64,000 nucleotides of DNA from Schlesneria paludicola DSM 18645 (GTDB lineage Bacteria > Planctomycetota > Planctomycetia > Planctomycetales > Planctomycetaceae): contig CAMBQP010000004.1 in assembly GCA_945869955.1 (NCBI GenBank), forward strand, positions 1 to 64,000, written 5' to 3'. Position numbers and translations under genes: made by a program. The notes beneath the pieces are model-generated. The model was given only the letters and a program-made list of their open reading frames with translations. It made no database searches and had not been told where the DNA came from. This document shows, one piece after another, positions 18,647 to 29,037 of the stretch. Each line of letters opens with the position of its first letter. The stretch's first letter is position 1.

Positions 18647-20098
18647 ATGCTGACCAAACTCGTGTTGAAGAACTTTAAGCAGTTCACCGAGGTCGAGATT
18701 GAACTGGGGAATCCGGTGGTCTTTGTCGGCCCTAATAATTCCGGCAAGACGACAGCACTCCAGGCATTGGCCCTCTGGGATATCGGACTCAGGCGATGGA
18801 ATGAAAAGCGACACGGGAAAGCGTCTCCTCAAAAGCGACCGGGCGTTACCATCAACCGGAAGGATCTGATTGCGATTCCAGTTCCTGAGGCGAGATTGTT
18901 ATGGCGGGACTTGCACGTTCGCGACGTCCGCCGAGCGAGTGGCAGCAGCCAAGAGACGCGCAACGTTCGGATCGACATCGTGGTCGAAGGGGTCACCGAC
19001 GACAAAGAGTGGAAGTGCGGGCTGGAATTTGACTATGCCAACGAAGAATCCTTTTACTGTCGACCGATGAGGCTCACTGAAAGCAAAGACGCCGAACGCA
19101 TGCCGATCCCCGAAGAGGCATCTCGGATTCGGCTTGCATTCCTACCCCCCATGTCAGGACTGGCCGCAAATGAAACCAAGTTGGATCCGGGTGCCATCAA
19201 TCTGCGGATTGGTGAGGGGCGTACGGCCGAAGTGCTACGAAATCTGTGCTATCAGATCCTGACAGGGCCAGAGGGACAAAATGCCTGGCGCGAGCTGACC
19301 GGACGAATTCAGTCGCTGTTTGGTGTCACAATCAACGAGCCCGTGTACATTCCGGAACGGGGCGAGATCCAGATGGAATATCAGACACGAGGTGGAATTC
19401 AACTCGACCTCTCCTGCTCTGGCCGTGGACTGCAGCAAACGTTGCTGGTGCTGGCGCACTTGCAGGTCAATCCACAGTCGGTCCTCCTGCTGGATGAACC
19501 GGATGCCCATTTAGAAATTCTACGCCAGCGGGAGATCTATCAGGTGCTGTGTTCCTCGGCCGGGAAAAGCGGTTCCCAGGTCATTGCCGCAAGTCATTCG
19601 GAAATCATTCTCGAAGAAGCGGCTGGACGGGATGTTGTTGTGGCGTTTGTCGGTAAGCCGCATCGGATTGACAGTCGCAGTTCGCAACTGCTCAAGTCCC
19701 TTAAAGAAATTGGCTACGAAGACTATTTTCAATCCGAACAGACGGGGTGGGTGCTTTACCTTGAAGGTTCAACAGACCTTGAGATCCTGCGGGGTTTTGC
19801 CGAGCGACTAGGGCATCCCGCCGGGGAGGTGCTGCAGCGTCCCTTTGTGAAATACGTCCAACAGCCACAGAAGGCCAGGGATCATTTTTACGGCCTGCAA
19901 GAAGCCAAACCGGATCTGCGTGGAATGTTGCTGCTTGACCGGCAGGACCGTGAGTTACTAACAGGCGATATTCTCAGGGGATATGCCTGGAAACAGCTTG
20001 CAGTCTATGTACCGAACGAGTTGATTGATCCAGAAGTGAGCCACGTTCTGGATCTGATTCTGGAAACCAGCCGTCAGGCCCGACCCCGACTCGGATAG
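18647..20098 (+). CDS. OLD-like AAA ATPase with TOPRIM-like C-terminal region
   Basis: MLTKLVLKNFKQFTEVEIELGNPVVFVGPNNSGKTT Walker A, LLLDEPDAHLEILRQREIY Walker B, YLEGSTDLEIL and LLLDRQDREL TOPRIM-like motifs. ORF track starts at 18599. Confidence 0.75.
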   Translation: MLTKLVLKNFKQFTEVEIELGNPVVFVGPNNSGKTTALQALALWDIGLRRWNEKRHGKASPQKRPGVTINRKDLIAIPVPEARLLWRDLHVRDVRRASGSSQETRNVRIDIVVEGVTDDKEWKCGLEFDYANEESFYCRPMRLTESKDAERMPIPEEASRIRLAFLPPMSGLAANETKLDPGAINLRIGEGRTAEVLRNLCYQILTGPEGQNAWRELTGRIQSLFGVTINEPVYIPERGEIQMEYQTRGGIQLDLSCSGRGLQQTLLVLAHLQVNPQSVLLLDEPDAHLEILRQREIYQVLCSSAGKSGSQVIAASHSEIILEEAAGRDVVVAFVGKPHRIDSRSSQLLKSLKEIGYEDYFQSEQTGWVLYLEGSTDLEILRGFAERLGHPAGEVLQRPFVKYVQQPQKARDHFYGLQEAKPDLRGMLLLDRQDRELLTGDILRGYAWKQLAVYVPNELIDPEVSHVLDLILETSRQARPRLG

Positions 20099-20189
20099 CG
20101 ACGAGTGAAGCCGGGATCGATTCGGTTGATCAATTCAAGAGTGGCCCTTGACATGGTGGCCCTTGACACCTGGATACGGAACGGAATGC

Positions 20190-20765
20190 TCAGATCATAT
20201 CGAGTTTACGATGAGATCGTTGGGGGGGGCGGGAGCAATTGGCACAAACCCCTTCGACTTCCAGCCGATGCCCTGACATGCGAAATCCATGTTTGGCAGC
20301 GATGGTTTCCAGCGAGCTGGAGATCATTTCGTTGGGAAATTCGGTCATCTCACCACATTTTTTGCAGATCAGATGGTCATGCTGGGGATATCCATAATCA
20401 TGTTCGTAGACTTCACGATCATTGGCGCGGGCCACTTTCCGAATCAGTCCCGCCTCTTGTAATAAATTCAGGGTGCGGTACACGGTGCTGCGGCTGGCCC
20501 GCATTGCCCCTTTTCGTCCGGCGAGGCTATCAATCCATTGGTCCGCATCGAAATGGTCATGCGAGGCATAGATGGCGGTCACCACCGCTTCTCGCTCGGG
20601 GGTGAGCCGCATTTTCTTCGTCAATAAAAATTCACGAAACTTGTCGACCGGGGCAACGGTCACGTTCGTCGTGGCCAGATCCGACACGAAACATTCCTCC
20701 TGCCTGTTGAGGCTTTCGCGAGAATGACGCCGTTCACGTATCGAGCGGCCACGTTGATTGATCAC
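20190..20765 (-). CDS. Fur family transcriptional regulator
   Basis: RLTPEREAVVTAIYASHDHFDADQWIDSL, STVYRTLNLLQEAGLI, HDHLICKKCGEMTEF. Confidence 0.9.
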   Translation of the reverse strand: MINQRGRSIRERRHSRESLNRQEECFVSDLATTNVTVAPVDKFREFLLTKKMRLTPEREAVVTAIYASHDHFDADQWIDSLAGRKGAMRASRSTVYRTLNLLQEAGLIRKVARANDREVYEHDYGYPQHDHLICKKCGEMTEFPNEMISSSLETIAAKHGFRMSGHRLEVEGVCANCSRPPQRSHRKLDMI

Positions 20766-20784
20766 ACACGATCAACCGCAATGA

Positions 20785-21246
20785 TCACTCGTCGCTCAGG
20801 TCGATTCCCAATGAACCGAACATTTTTGATAACGCTGCTTCGAGCTTCTCGTCGGTGTCGTAAGCTCCGTTGTCGATCGCTTCTTTGATTTGTGCCAAAC
20901 GCTCGGCACGAATTTCGGGAGTTTCGCTGAGTCGATCCAGCATTTTGCCTGCCGATGAAATTTCGAGCTCGTCTCGCGGCGCAGCAACAGGGGTCCCTGC
21001 AGCTGTTGGCGACACGGTTGATGTTGGAGACACCGCACGAGCGGGTGTGGCTCCGGAAACTGATCCAATGCCTGAGACGTCCATGTTCGCCAGCACCTCC
21101 TTCATGTGGTGGTCAATGCGATTCCGTAAAACGGAGATCGCGAGCCCCGCTCCGCGAGTATCATAACTCACGCGGGGGAGATGATTCAACCGGGACTGTA
21201 AACGATGACACATGAGATTCCCCTTAATCAACGCGTGCGGATCCAA
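20785..21246 (-). CDS. flgM: FlgM-like anti-sigma-28 factor
   Basis: C-terminal RAERLAQIKEAIDNGAYDTDEKLEAALSKM matches FlgM signature; the actual start is probably internal (around MDVSGIGSV). Confidence 0.7.
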   Translation of the reverse strand: MDPHALIKGNLMCHRLQSRLNHLPRVSYDTRGAGLAISVLRNRIDHHMKEVLANMDVSGIGSVSGATPARAVSPTSTVSPTAAGTPVAAPRDELEISSAGKMLDRLSETPEIRAERLAQIKEAIDNGAYDTDEKLEAALSKMFGSLGIDLSDE

Positions 21247-21633
21247 AAATCCGGACTAACGGACAGGTGTGGGGAACGTCTTCTTTCCCGGTCTTCAAGA
21301 CCATGAGTCGAATGAATTTTCGCGGACAACGAAAGAGAATCTAATCAATGAGATTCTCTTTCGTTGTCAAGAAACCGTCCGACAGTGAAATTATCGGCAA
21401 GGAAACTCGGAAAATTGAATGGAGTTTGGAATTATTGTGTTCGGCACGTTTTTTGTTTGCGTGGATTGTTGGGGCGGATTGCTGGCGAATGGAGCTGTGG
21501 TGGCCGGGAAACTGACCGATTGAATTGAGAAACCGTGATTGGAACGAGATGTTTTTGATCGTTTTTGTTACAATCCATCAAAGATCCTTTGATTGGATTG
21601 AAGAAGAACGACCGAGCAGTCACCGGAAAAATC

Positions 21634-22005
21634 ATGACCGTCATGAGTGGGCCAATTACAGAACTTCGCGATGGTAATGCAACCATCGCGGTTTTTCGAT
21701 CAGAGTTGAAGCACCTGAACGAAACCAATGTGGCGATCATTGAACAGAAACTCATGGAATTAATCGAGACATTACCGTTTCCGATTTTAATTCTGGACAT
21801 GCAGGCGATTGAGTTCTTCGGATCTTCGTTCATTGAAACCTTGTTTCGGGTCTGGAAGAAATTGAATACCCATCCTGCTGCTCAATTTGGAATTTCCGGC
21901 TTACAGCCTTATTGTCGTGAGGTGCTCGAGATTACGCATCTCGACAAGATCTGGCCCCTGTTCAAAACAAATCAGGCCGCAGTCAAGTCCCTGGGTTGTG
22001 GTTGA
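21634..22005 (+). CDS. STAS-domain (anti-anti-sigma factor-like) protein
   Basis: MTVMSGPITELRDGNATIAVF...ILILDMQAIEFFGSSFIETLFRVWKKL. ORF track starts at 21565. Confidence 0.75.
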   Translation: MTVMSGPITELRDGNATIAVFRSELKHLNETNVAIIEQKLMELIETLPFPILILDMQAIEFFGSSFIETLFRVWKKLNTHPAAQFGISGLQPYCREVLEITHLDKIWPLFKTNQAAVKSLGCG

Positions 22006-22226
22006 GGTCGGCGATCGTGTTCGGGCATCAGGATGGTGCCGGACTTTTTTTGCGAGAATGGCCTTGTATTGACCGAGTGATTGGTCTGAGCGGCACCCGA
22101 TTGACGATTTGTTGATGTCAGCGGGTGAGCAGTGAAGTTGGTCTTGCCATACCGCTCGTCAAAGAAAACGACATGGACGTGCTCCACAAACCATCCGGGA
22201 CTCGCTAGGCCGTAAGGAATTTTCAC

Positions 22227-23246
22227 GTGATCGCGAATCAATCGCCGTATACTGATTTTCAGCTCATCCATGATATGCTGACCGCCGCCCAAGTCATTCA
22301 AAACTTTGATCCCGAGATTGTGCAGCGGCCGGCGGCCCAGATTGCGAAGGTCGGAAAGCTGTTGATTTCGGGTGAGGGTTCCAGCCGAATGTTCCCCGCC
22401 AAGAGTGCCATCGCCCATTCGCGACGCCGAGGTTGGGCTTGTAATCTTGCGACCGAAGCAGGTCGTCAGTCGCAAGAATATGACTTAACTGACTGGGCTG
22501 TGCTGGGGATCTCGAATTCCGGTCGGACGGCGGAAGTGATCCGCTTGTTTAACAGCCTCAAGGCCAAGGAAAATCAACATCGGTACAGCCTGACGGCCAT
22601 GCCGGATTCCACACTGCAGGGACTGGCCTCGAGTGGACATGTCTTGAGTTGTGGCAAAGAAGGGGCTGTCGCCGCCACGAAAAGCGTTGTGGAGCAGGCG
22701 TTGTATTGCCGAGCCCTTGTCGAGTCGATTGCGGGGAAGCATGAACTGAAAGAGCGGTTGGAATCGCTCGCCAATCACTTTCTGACGGCATTGGCCCTGC
22801 CGATCGAGTTGGAAATTGCGAAAAAGCTGGCAAGTGCCCATTCGATTTATTTTGCGGGACGCAATGATGGGGTCGCCGAGGAACTGACGCTGAAAACCAA
22901 TGAGATCACGCGTAAACGGGGTGATTTTCTCGAAGGGACCTATGCCGTCCACGGAATTGAAGAGTCGATGCAGGCGGATGATGTCGTGATTTGGATCGAT
23001 CCCTTCGAAGAGTCTGAGCAAAAGTTTCATGATGTGCTCGTGAAGGGAGTTGGACTGACGGTCATCGCGGTGGCGAGTCGTCCGACACTGTTTCCGACGA
23101 TTCAAATCCCGGATGCAGGGGATCTCTCCTGCTTTGTGCAACTGGCAGCAGGCTGGAATCTACTTGTGGAAGCGGGCCTGCAACGGAAAATAAATATCGA
23201 TAAACCCGAACGAGCCAGAAAAGTGGGGAACGAATTTGTCGGCTGA
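22227..23246 (+). CDS. SIS-domain sugar isomerase-like protein
   Basis: LLISGEGSSRMFPAKSAI and VLGISNSGRTAEVIRLF; two SIS-like halves (IYFAGRNDGVAEELTLKTNE). Confidence 0.8.
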   Translation: MIANQSPYTDFQLIHDMLTAAQVIQNFDPEIVQRPAAQIAKVGKLLISGEGSSRMFPAKSAIAHSRRRGWACNLATEAGRQSQEYDLTDWAVLGISNSGRTAEVIRLFNSLKAKENQHRYSLTAMPDSTLQGLASSGHVLSCGKEGAVAATKSVVEQALYCRALVESIAGKHELKERLESLANHFLTALALPIELEIAKKLASAHSIYFAGRNDGVAEELTLKTNEITRKRGDFLEGTYAVHGIEESMQADDVVIWIDPFEESEQKFHDVLVKGVGLTVIAVASRPTLFPTIQIPDAGDLSCFVQLAAGWNLLVEAGLQRKINIDKPERARKVGNEFVG

Positions 23247-23474
23247 GTTGCCAAAGTCGATTGGATTTGTGTGAGCGACCGTTACTTTGTGGAGTCGTTT
23301 GATTGATCCAAGATTCGAGCTTTTGCCCCCTGAAATCAAGGATAGGTTCGCGACTTCCCAGTTCGCGGGATCATCTCGGGTGGGTGTGGGAGGGGCTCAA
23401 CGGACTTTGATTCCAAAGGATAATATCAAAAAACATTGATTTGTTCTGCGGAACTTGTAGACTAGAGTGAGGCA

Positions 23475-24809
23475 GTGCAGATCCGTCGAACCCTGGGAGC
23501 TATCGCGATGTTAACGTTTCACGCTCAGTCTCAGCCTTTTTGTGACCAAGTTTCCCGCCGGGATTTCTTTCGGATCGGTGGCTTGGCGATGGGTGGGTTA
23601 ACGTTGCCGCGTCTGTTGCAGGCCGAGCACGAAGTGGGAGCCCGGGCGACGGGCAAGTCGATCATTAATATCTATCTTTCCGGTGGTCCGACGCACCTCG
23701 ACACATTCGATTTGAAGCCAACCGCACCGCGTGAGTTCCGTGGCGAATTTCTTCCCATTGCGACCAACGTACCCGGTATGGAAATTTGCGAGTTGATGCC
23801 GAGACTTGCGCAAGTCGGCGATCAGTTTTCGGTGATTCGATCCATTTCCGGCTTGCGTGAAGAGCATGCTCCGCATCAGAGTGATTCCGGGTGGAGCGAA
23901 CAATCACTCAAAAGTATCGGTGGACGACCTGGGATCGGTTCGGTGATGTCGAAGCTGTGGGGCCCCTCACAGACGACCAATCAGGGGACCGCTCCGACAT
24001 TTGTGGACCTCACCGGCTGGACAAAAACAGGATTTACCGGGCAGATCAACGCGGGCTTTCGGCCCAGCGGAGAAGGGCGTCAAAATCTGACACTCAACCA
24101 GCAAGTCAGCTTGCGTCGGCTGGGGGATCGCAAGGAATTGCTGAGCGGGCTCGACCGCATGCAGCGCAGTGTCGATCATTCCGGGATGTTAACGGCGATC
24201 GACAGTTATACGGACCGGGCGGTCGGCATTGTGACCTCTGGTGAACTTGCGCGGGCCATGGATTTGCGCCAGGAAGATCCAAGGCAGCTTCAGCGATATG
24301 GTGCTAAAAACGGCACAGAAAACGAACGTTTTATTCTCGCTCGTCGGCTGATTCAGTCGGGAGTCCGCTGCGTCTCGTTCTCATGGGGAGGATGGGACAC
24401 ACACGGCGATAACTTCAACCAGATGCGGCGGCAACTTCCCCCGTTGGACCAGGGTTTGGCGGCCTTGATCGACGATCTGGCGGCTCATGGTTTGCTGGAA
24501 AGCACGATCATCATGATGTCGGGTGAATTTGGCCGCACGCCACGCATCAACAGCGGAGCGGGTCGTGACCACTGGGCTCGGACTTCATTCTTCTTCCTGG
24601 CGGGTGGCGGGCTTCGCCATGGCCAGATGATCGGTACGACCAGTCGTAATGGTGAAGAGCCGATTGAGCGACCGATCCACATTCAGAACGTGTTCCACAC
24701 CGTCTATCATCAACTCGGAATCGACTCGAACACCGTGACGCTGACCGATCCGAATGGCAGACCACAGTACCTGGCGGATGACCGCAAGCTGATCACCGAG
24801 CTGTTGTAA
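23475..24809 (+). CDS. DUF1501 family protein (twin-arginine N-terminus)
   Basis: SRRDFFRIGGLAMGGLTLPRLL, INIYLSGGPTHLDTFDLKP, MMSGEFGRTPRINSGAGRDHW. Confidence 0.9.
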   Translation: MQIRRTLGAIAMLTFHAQSQPFCDQVSRRDFFRIGGLAMGGLTLPRLLQAEHEVGARATGKSIINIYLSGGPTHLDTFDLKPTAPREFRGEFLPIATNVPGMEICELMPRLAQVGDQFSVIRSISGLREEHAPHQSDSGWSEQSLKSIGGRPGIGSVMSKLWGPSQTTNQGTAPTFVDLTGWTKTGFTGQINAGFRPSGEGRQNLTLNQQVSLRRLGDRKELLSGLDRMQRSVDHSGMLTAIDSYTDRAVGIVTSGELARAMDLRQEDPRQLQRYGAKNGTENERFILARRLIQSGVRCVSFSWGGWDTHGDNFNQMRRQLPPLDQGLAALIDDLAAHGLLESTIIMMSGEFGRTPRINSGAGRDHWARTSFFFLAGGGLRHGQMIGTTSRNGEEPIERPIHIQNVFHTVYHQLGIDSNTVTLTDPNGRPQYLADDRKLITELL

Positions 24810-24818
24810 TCCACGGCT

Positions 24819-24860
24819 CTGTGTTCCAGAATCTGTGTTCGAGAATCTGCGTTCGAGAAT
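24819..24860. repeat. 14-bp tandem repeat, 3 copies
   Basis: ctgtgttccagaat / ctgtgttcgagaat / ctgcgttcgagaat, followed by a partial fourth copy. Confidence 0.85.
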
Positions 24861-24897
24861 CTGGGTTGCAGTGAAGGATTCGCGTTGCGCAAGACGC

Positions 24898-25800
24898 TTA
24901 GCCGGCAACACGCATTTCCAGTTCCACGGCACTCACCGCAACAATCGCGATCCCGAGTTTGTCGGCGAGTTCGATCACATCGGGCTCGTCGAGAATGATC
25001 GTCATATCGCTTTCAATCGCGAGGACCCGGCCACCGGATTCGTGCATGGTTTTAATGGTTTGCAGGCCGATCGTGGGGACATCAAAACGCATGTCCTGTT
25101 TCGGCTTGGCAACCTTTACTACCGTAAACCCCCCGCGTCGACAAAGTTCTGCCGAGCGACGAATGGCGCGATCGGTTCCTTCGATTGCTTCGACAGCAAT
25201 CACGGCCATATCGTGAACAATAACCGATTGACCGACATCAAGTCGTCCCATTTCTTTGGCCAGCTCCCAGCCAAATCGAATATCTCGCCACTGGGCATCG
25301 CTAGGTTTGCGTTTCGTCAAAAAACCGTGTTTCACGAGCAGCTCCGGACAGTAATCGAGGGCGGAATCAAAATAGATATTGTCACGTTCAAATTCACGAA
25401 TCACAGCCAATAGTAAAGTGTCATCCTTGCGGTCGCGTTGTGCGTAGCAAAGCCACATGTGGATGGTGCGCCAGTCCGGCATCAGTCGTAAGATGCGAAA
25501 CGGTTGAAACAAGACCGTTTTTTCGATTTTTCCAGCCATTACAACCCGTTCGATCCGCGCCTTTTTGAAGAGGCTGATCGCACGTCCGACACGGGCCAGC
25601 GGGGCTTCGACATAGGAATGGCAGATTTCCCGCAGTTCGGGAGGTGCCATCCCCATGACACCGACGCCATAGACGTGATGCCCCTGGTCTCGCGCGGCCT
25701 CGGCGAACGAAATCGGAAATCGACCAGCTCCGGCCAGCAGGCCAACACGACGCCCACCCGGCTTCAGTATGCTTCCAGTGGCTCCTTCCATGGAGTCCAT
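24898..25800 (-). CDS. lpxI: UDP-2,3-diacylglucosamine pyrophosphatase LpxI-like (DUF1009)
   Basis: VGLLAGAGRFPISFAEAARDQGHHVYGVGV, VVMAGKIEK, DVPTIGLQTIKTMHESGGRVLAIES. Confidence 0.9.
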   Translation of the reverse strand: MDSMEGATGSILKPGGRRVGLLAGAGRFPISFAEAARDQGHHVYGVGVMGMAPPELREICHSYVEAPLARVGRAISLFKKARIERVVMAGKIEKTVLFQPFRILRLMPDWRTIHMWLCYAQRDRKDDTLLLAVIREFERDNIYFDSALDYCPELLVKHGFLTKRKPSDAQWRDIRFGWELAKEMGRLDVGQSVIVHDMAVIAVEAIEGTDRAIRRSAELCRRGGFTVVKVAKPKQDMRFDVPTIGLQTIKTMHESGGRVLAIESDMTIILDEPDVIELADKLGIAIVAVSAVELEMRVAG

Positions 25801-25873
25801 CCCCTTCTTTTAGTGTCCCTGTGGGGAATCCTCGTCCTTGAGTTTTCGTAAATCCCTGTTTCGATGTCGATTT

Positions 25874-27037
25874 CTAACCCGCTGCGCGATGAGCAATCGG
25901 AGCCTCTGTCGCAGAGAGGATTGTCCCCGCGATGGCCTCCTTGAGTTTCTCCATTTCCGCAGCCATGGTCGCAACCTGTTTCTCCAGATCTCGCAGCTGG
26001 TCTTTCATGTCGGGAAGCCGGCGCATCGAGACTAGCAGGCGTTTTTGATCGAGCTCATGAGTTGCGGGAGCCCCGAGCCATGTTTCTCCGGCAGGGACAT
26101 CCTTGAGCACCCCTGATTTGGCTCCGACGGTGCATCCGGTGTGGAGTTGCGCATGGTCACGAATACCGGTCTGGCCCCCCAAGCGAACATAGTCACCGGA
26201 TCGACACGATCCGGCCATGCCGACTTGTGAGGCAAAAACATTATGGCGACCGACTTCACAGTTGTGACCGATCATCACAAGGTTGTCGAGTTTGGTCCCT
26301 TCCCCCACGATGGTTGGTCCGATGGCTCCACGGTCGACGGTGGTACAGGCCCCGATTTCCACGTCATCGTGAATCTGGACGGTCCCGAGTTGTGGGATTT
26401 TTTCGAAGCGACCCGCCGCAAAGCGGTAGCCAAATCCATCGGCACCAATCACCGCTCCGCTATGAATGATGACCCGGCTGCCAATGACCACATCGTGGTA
26501 GAGCACAACATTTGCGTGCAACGTCGTAGAGTCTGCAATTTGACATCCTGCTCCGACCACGACTCCGGGATGGAGATCACAATCTGAGCCAATCACGACG
26601 TCGGCGCCGATGAACACTCCCGGTGCAACATAGCAATTCGGACCGAGTTTCGCGGTGGAATCCACATGGGCCTGTGATGAGATTCCTCGCTCGGGACGGG
26701 GGCGAATCGTGCGGAACAGCGGTAAAACCGTCTGAAAGGCGAGCTGGGCATCTGCGACAATGATCAGCGAAAAGCGGGCAGGATCCGGAATCAACAACGC
26801 GATCTTGGCATCCAGGATCACTGCGCCGGCGCGACATTCGTTTAATCGACTGACCTGTGCGCTGTTCATCACAAACGTGACCGCCGACGGACTCGCGGTT
26901 TCAATCGCTGCCGCATCGTCAATCAGACGCAAGTGATCTCCACGAATGGTTCCGTTGACCCGAGCAGCTAATGTTTCCACCGATTCTGTCACGCAGCATC
27001 CTTTCCACGGAAGTTCTTGTTGGACACAACCCTTCAC
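25874..27037 (-). CDS. lpxD: UDP-3-O-acylglucosamine N-acyltransferase
   Basis: Left-handed beta-helix hexapeptide repeats; VIGADGFGYRFAAGRFEKIPQLGTVQIHDDVEIGACTTVDRGAI. Actual start is likely downstream of the ORF start (TESVETLAARV). Confidence 0.92.
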   Translation of the reverse strand: MKGCVQQELPWKGCCVTESVETLAARVNGTIRGDHLRLIDDAAAIETASPSAVTFVMNSAQVSRLNECRAGAVILDAKIALLIPDPARFSLIIVADAQLAFQTVLPLFRTIRPRPERGISSQAHVDSTAKLGPNCYVAPGVFIGADVVIGSDCDLHPGVVVGAGCQIADSTTLHANVVLYHDVVIGSRVIIHSGAVIGADGFGYRFAAGRFEKIPQLGTVQIHDDVEIGACTTVDRGAIGPTIVGEGTKLDNLVMIGHNCEVGRHNVFASQVGMAGSCRSGDYVRLGGQTGIRDHAQLHTGCTVGAKSGVLKDVPAGETWLGAPATHELDQKRLLVSMRRLPDMKDQLRDLEKQVATMAAEMEKLKEAIAGTILSATEAPIAHRAAG

Positions 27038-27272
27038 GATTGCCTCATTCCGTTTTGTATCTCAAATTCGTCAATTTGGGCAAGAGAGATCCTCGACTGG
27101 CGATTTTCACGGAAATCGGCTACTTCTACGTACTCTAAGAGAGACGGGCTCGTGACAAGCGAGCTGGTCGGCACGTTGTGTGCAAGAGATTGGCAGATTG
27201 GCAGGATGACTTGTCGAGGCAGCCCCCTTTTCAGCAGGTGGCAACGACCTGTTCGAGAAAGGAATAAAAACC

Positions 27273-27644
27273 ATGGCGGTTAGAGGTATTCGCGGTGCCA
27301 CCAGCGTCGAACTGAACGTGGCAGAAGAAGTGCTGGCGGCGACACGTGAATTGCTGATTGAATTACTCAAGGCCAACCAGATCGAGGAATTCGATGAAAT
27401 CGTTTCGGCGATTTTCACCACGTCACCCGACCTGACTTCGACGTTCCCAGCCGAGGCGGCTCGGGCAATCGGAATGAAGCAGGTGCCGCTGCTGTGTGCC
27501 TCAGAGATTGCCGTCCCCAGCAGCCTTCCGCGGTGTATTCGCGTGCTGCTGCATGTGAATACTGAGAAGAAGCAGTCGGAAATTGTCCACGTGTATCTGC
27601 GTGAGGCCAAACGCCTGCGTCCCGACATGGTGAGTGCTCAGTAG
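27273..27644 (+). CDS. aroH: Chorismate mutase, AroH type
   Basis: [35 protein letters not shown]...[18 protein letters not shown]. Confidence 0.92.
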   Translation: MAVRGIRGATSVELNVAEEVLAATRELLIELLKANQIEEFDEIVSAIFTTSPDLTSTFPAEAARAIGMKQVPLLCASEIAVPSSLPRCIRVLLHVNTEKKQSEIVHVYLREAKRLRPDMVSAQ

Positions 27645-27788
27645 GCGCTTCGAGCCGTGGTCGCTGTAACGATCACGAATCACAGGCGGATTCAGGGGTG
27701 ATTTCCCTTTTCCGCACCGACATCACGATTTGCCGGTGCGCCGGTGCGAGTGAGAGATCCTGGTTTTTCCACGACCTTGCTGACCAAC

Positions 27789-28952
27789 TTACTGTCCGAG
27801 CAGCGATTTGGTTGCCAGCAGTTCTTTCGTGAAGCCCTCGACGATATTGGGACTTCCCCCACCGGGCAAAACCTCCCAAGTGTATGTCTCGACCTCCAGA
27901 TGCGGGGCGTAGTCGAGTTCGGGAATGACCGCCAATCCCCGTTTTAATTCTCCGCGTGTGGTACCCAGTGGCCCCAATTGCTCGGCATCAACAGGGACAT
28001 GAAAGTGGACTCGCCACATCGACGCCTCTCGAAAGTCAGCGGCAGGGGACGATGTCAGTGGCTCATTCAGATCGACCTGCTTGATGATGCGGCCATCGGC
28101 AGATCGGGCAAACGTCTGATGCAAATAGCGTGGTTCGACATAACGGGCCAGTGCTGCGAGTCCCTCGGGATGCTGTCCTGGATTGGGCAGTTCGATGGCA
28201 CAGGTGATATGGACCTTGTTAATTCGAATCTCGGCGGCTGCCAGTGACCGTATCGAAGCGGCCACGTCTTCAAATTCGACCGCCTGATGGCAAATGTCGT
28301 AACAGACACCGAGATAAGTCTGCACGAGTTCCAAGGCATTGGCATCGGCCGCGCGTGTTCGCAGCCGTGAGAAAAACTGCACGGTTTCGTCGGTCGTCTC
28401 GAGGACACAAAACGGCTCGGGTTCAATGGCCAGTCGAATCAGCCGCCCTGTTTCATTCCGCAGGCGATCTAATCCCCGAGCCAGTTCGATCAGCTGATTC
28501 GCACACCGGTCGGCAAAGTCGAGAGGTTGTTCAAAGGGCTTGAATCCTAATGGAACCGTAGAAATACTCCCTTCAGTCCCTGCGGGAAGCAGTGTGGCGA
28601 GCAGCCGTGCACACCCCAGCGTGTAGTCGAGTCGATTGGGTTGGGTCCAATCGGGCAGATAGACATTCTCTTTAACGCGTGCCGAATGAAAATCGCCATA
28701 GGGAAACGCGTTCAGGGTATAGCAACTCAGGCCGCGCTGGTGGAAGCGTTCTGCAAATCGAGTGATCCCGTCGGGTGTTTGCATCAGTTCTCGGATGACT
28801 CCTGCCGCCAGCCATAAACCTGCGGACAGCTCGCTGCCGTAGCGACTTTTGATCGGTAATGTATACCGATCAAGACCCTCTTCGACTTCCGCGACCGTTC
28901 GCCCAGGATGAACGTTGGTGCAATAGCTGAGTGGCAAGGAACTGATGGTCAT
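27789..28952 (-). CDS. eboE: EboE-like TIM-barrel protein (metabolite traffic protein family)
   Basis: LSYCTNVHPGRTVAEVEEGLDRYTLPIKSRYG and RFHQRGLSCYTLNAFPYGDFHSARVKENVYLPDW. Confidence 0.75.
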   Translation of the reverse strand: MTISSLPLSYCTNVHPGRTVAEVEEGLDRYTLPIKSRYGSELSAGLWLAAGVIRELMQTPDGITRFAERFHQRGLSCYTLNAFPYGDFHSARVKENVYLPDWTQPNRLDYTLGCARLLATLLPAGTEGSISTVPLGFKPFEQPLDFADRCANQLIELARGLDRLRNETGRLIRLAIEPEPFCVLETTDETVQFFSRLRTRAADANALELVQTYLGVCYDICHQAVEFEDVAASIRSLAAAEIRINKVHITCAIELPNPGQHPEGLAALARYVEPRYLHQTFARSADGRIIKQVDLNEPLTSSPAADFREASMWRVHFHVPVDAEQLGPLGTTRGELKRGLAVIPELDYAPHLEVETYTWEVLPGGGSPNIVEGFTKELLATKSLLGQ

Positions 28953-28964
28953 CGAATAGATCCC

Positions 28965-29002
28965 AGCCCGATCTCATCCCGTGGTCAGATCGGGCTTGTT
29001 TT
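28965..29002 (+). terminator. Terminator-like hairpin with T-rich tail
   Basis: agcccgatct / agatcgggct perfect 10-bp stem followed by tgtttt. Transcript it would act on is unclear. Confidence 0.4.
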
Positions 29003-29037
29003 AATTATGAAGAAACGTTCCCGGCGGGTCACCAGGG

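Noticed and set aside
20105-20605. 166-aa plus-strand ORF after the OLD-like gene
   Set aside because: Mostly antisense to fur; not a plausible continuation of the OLD-like protein.
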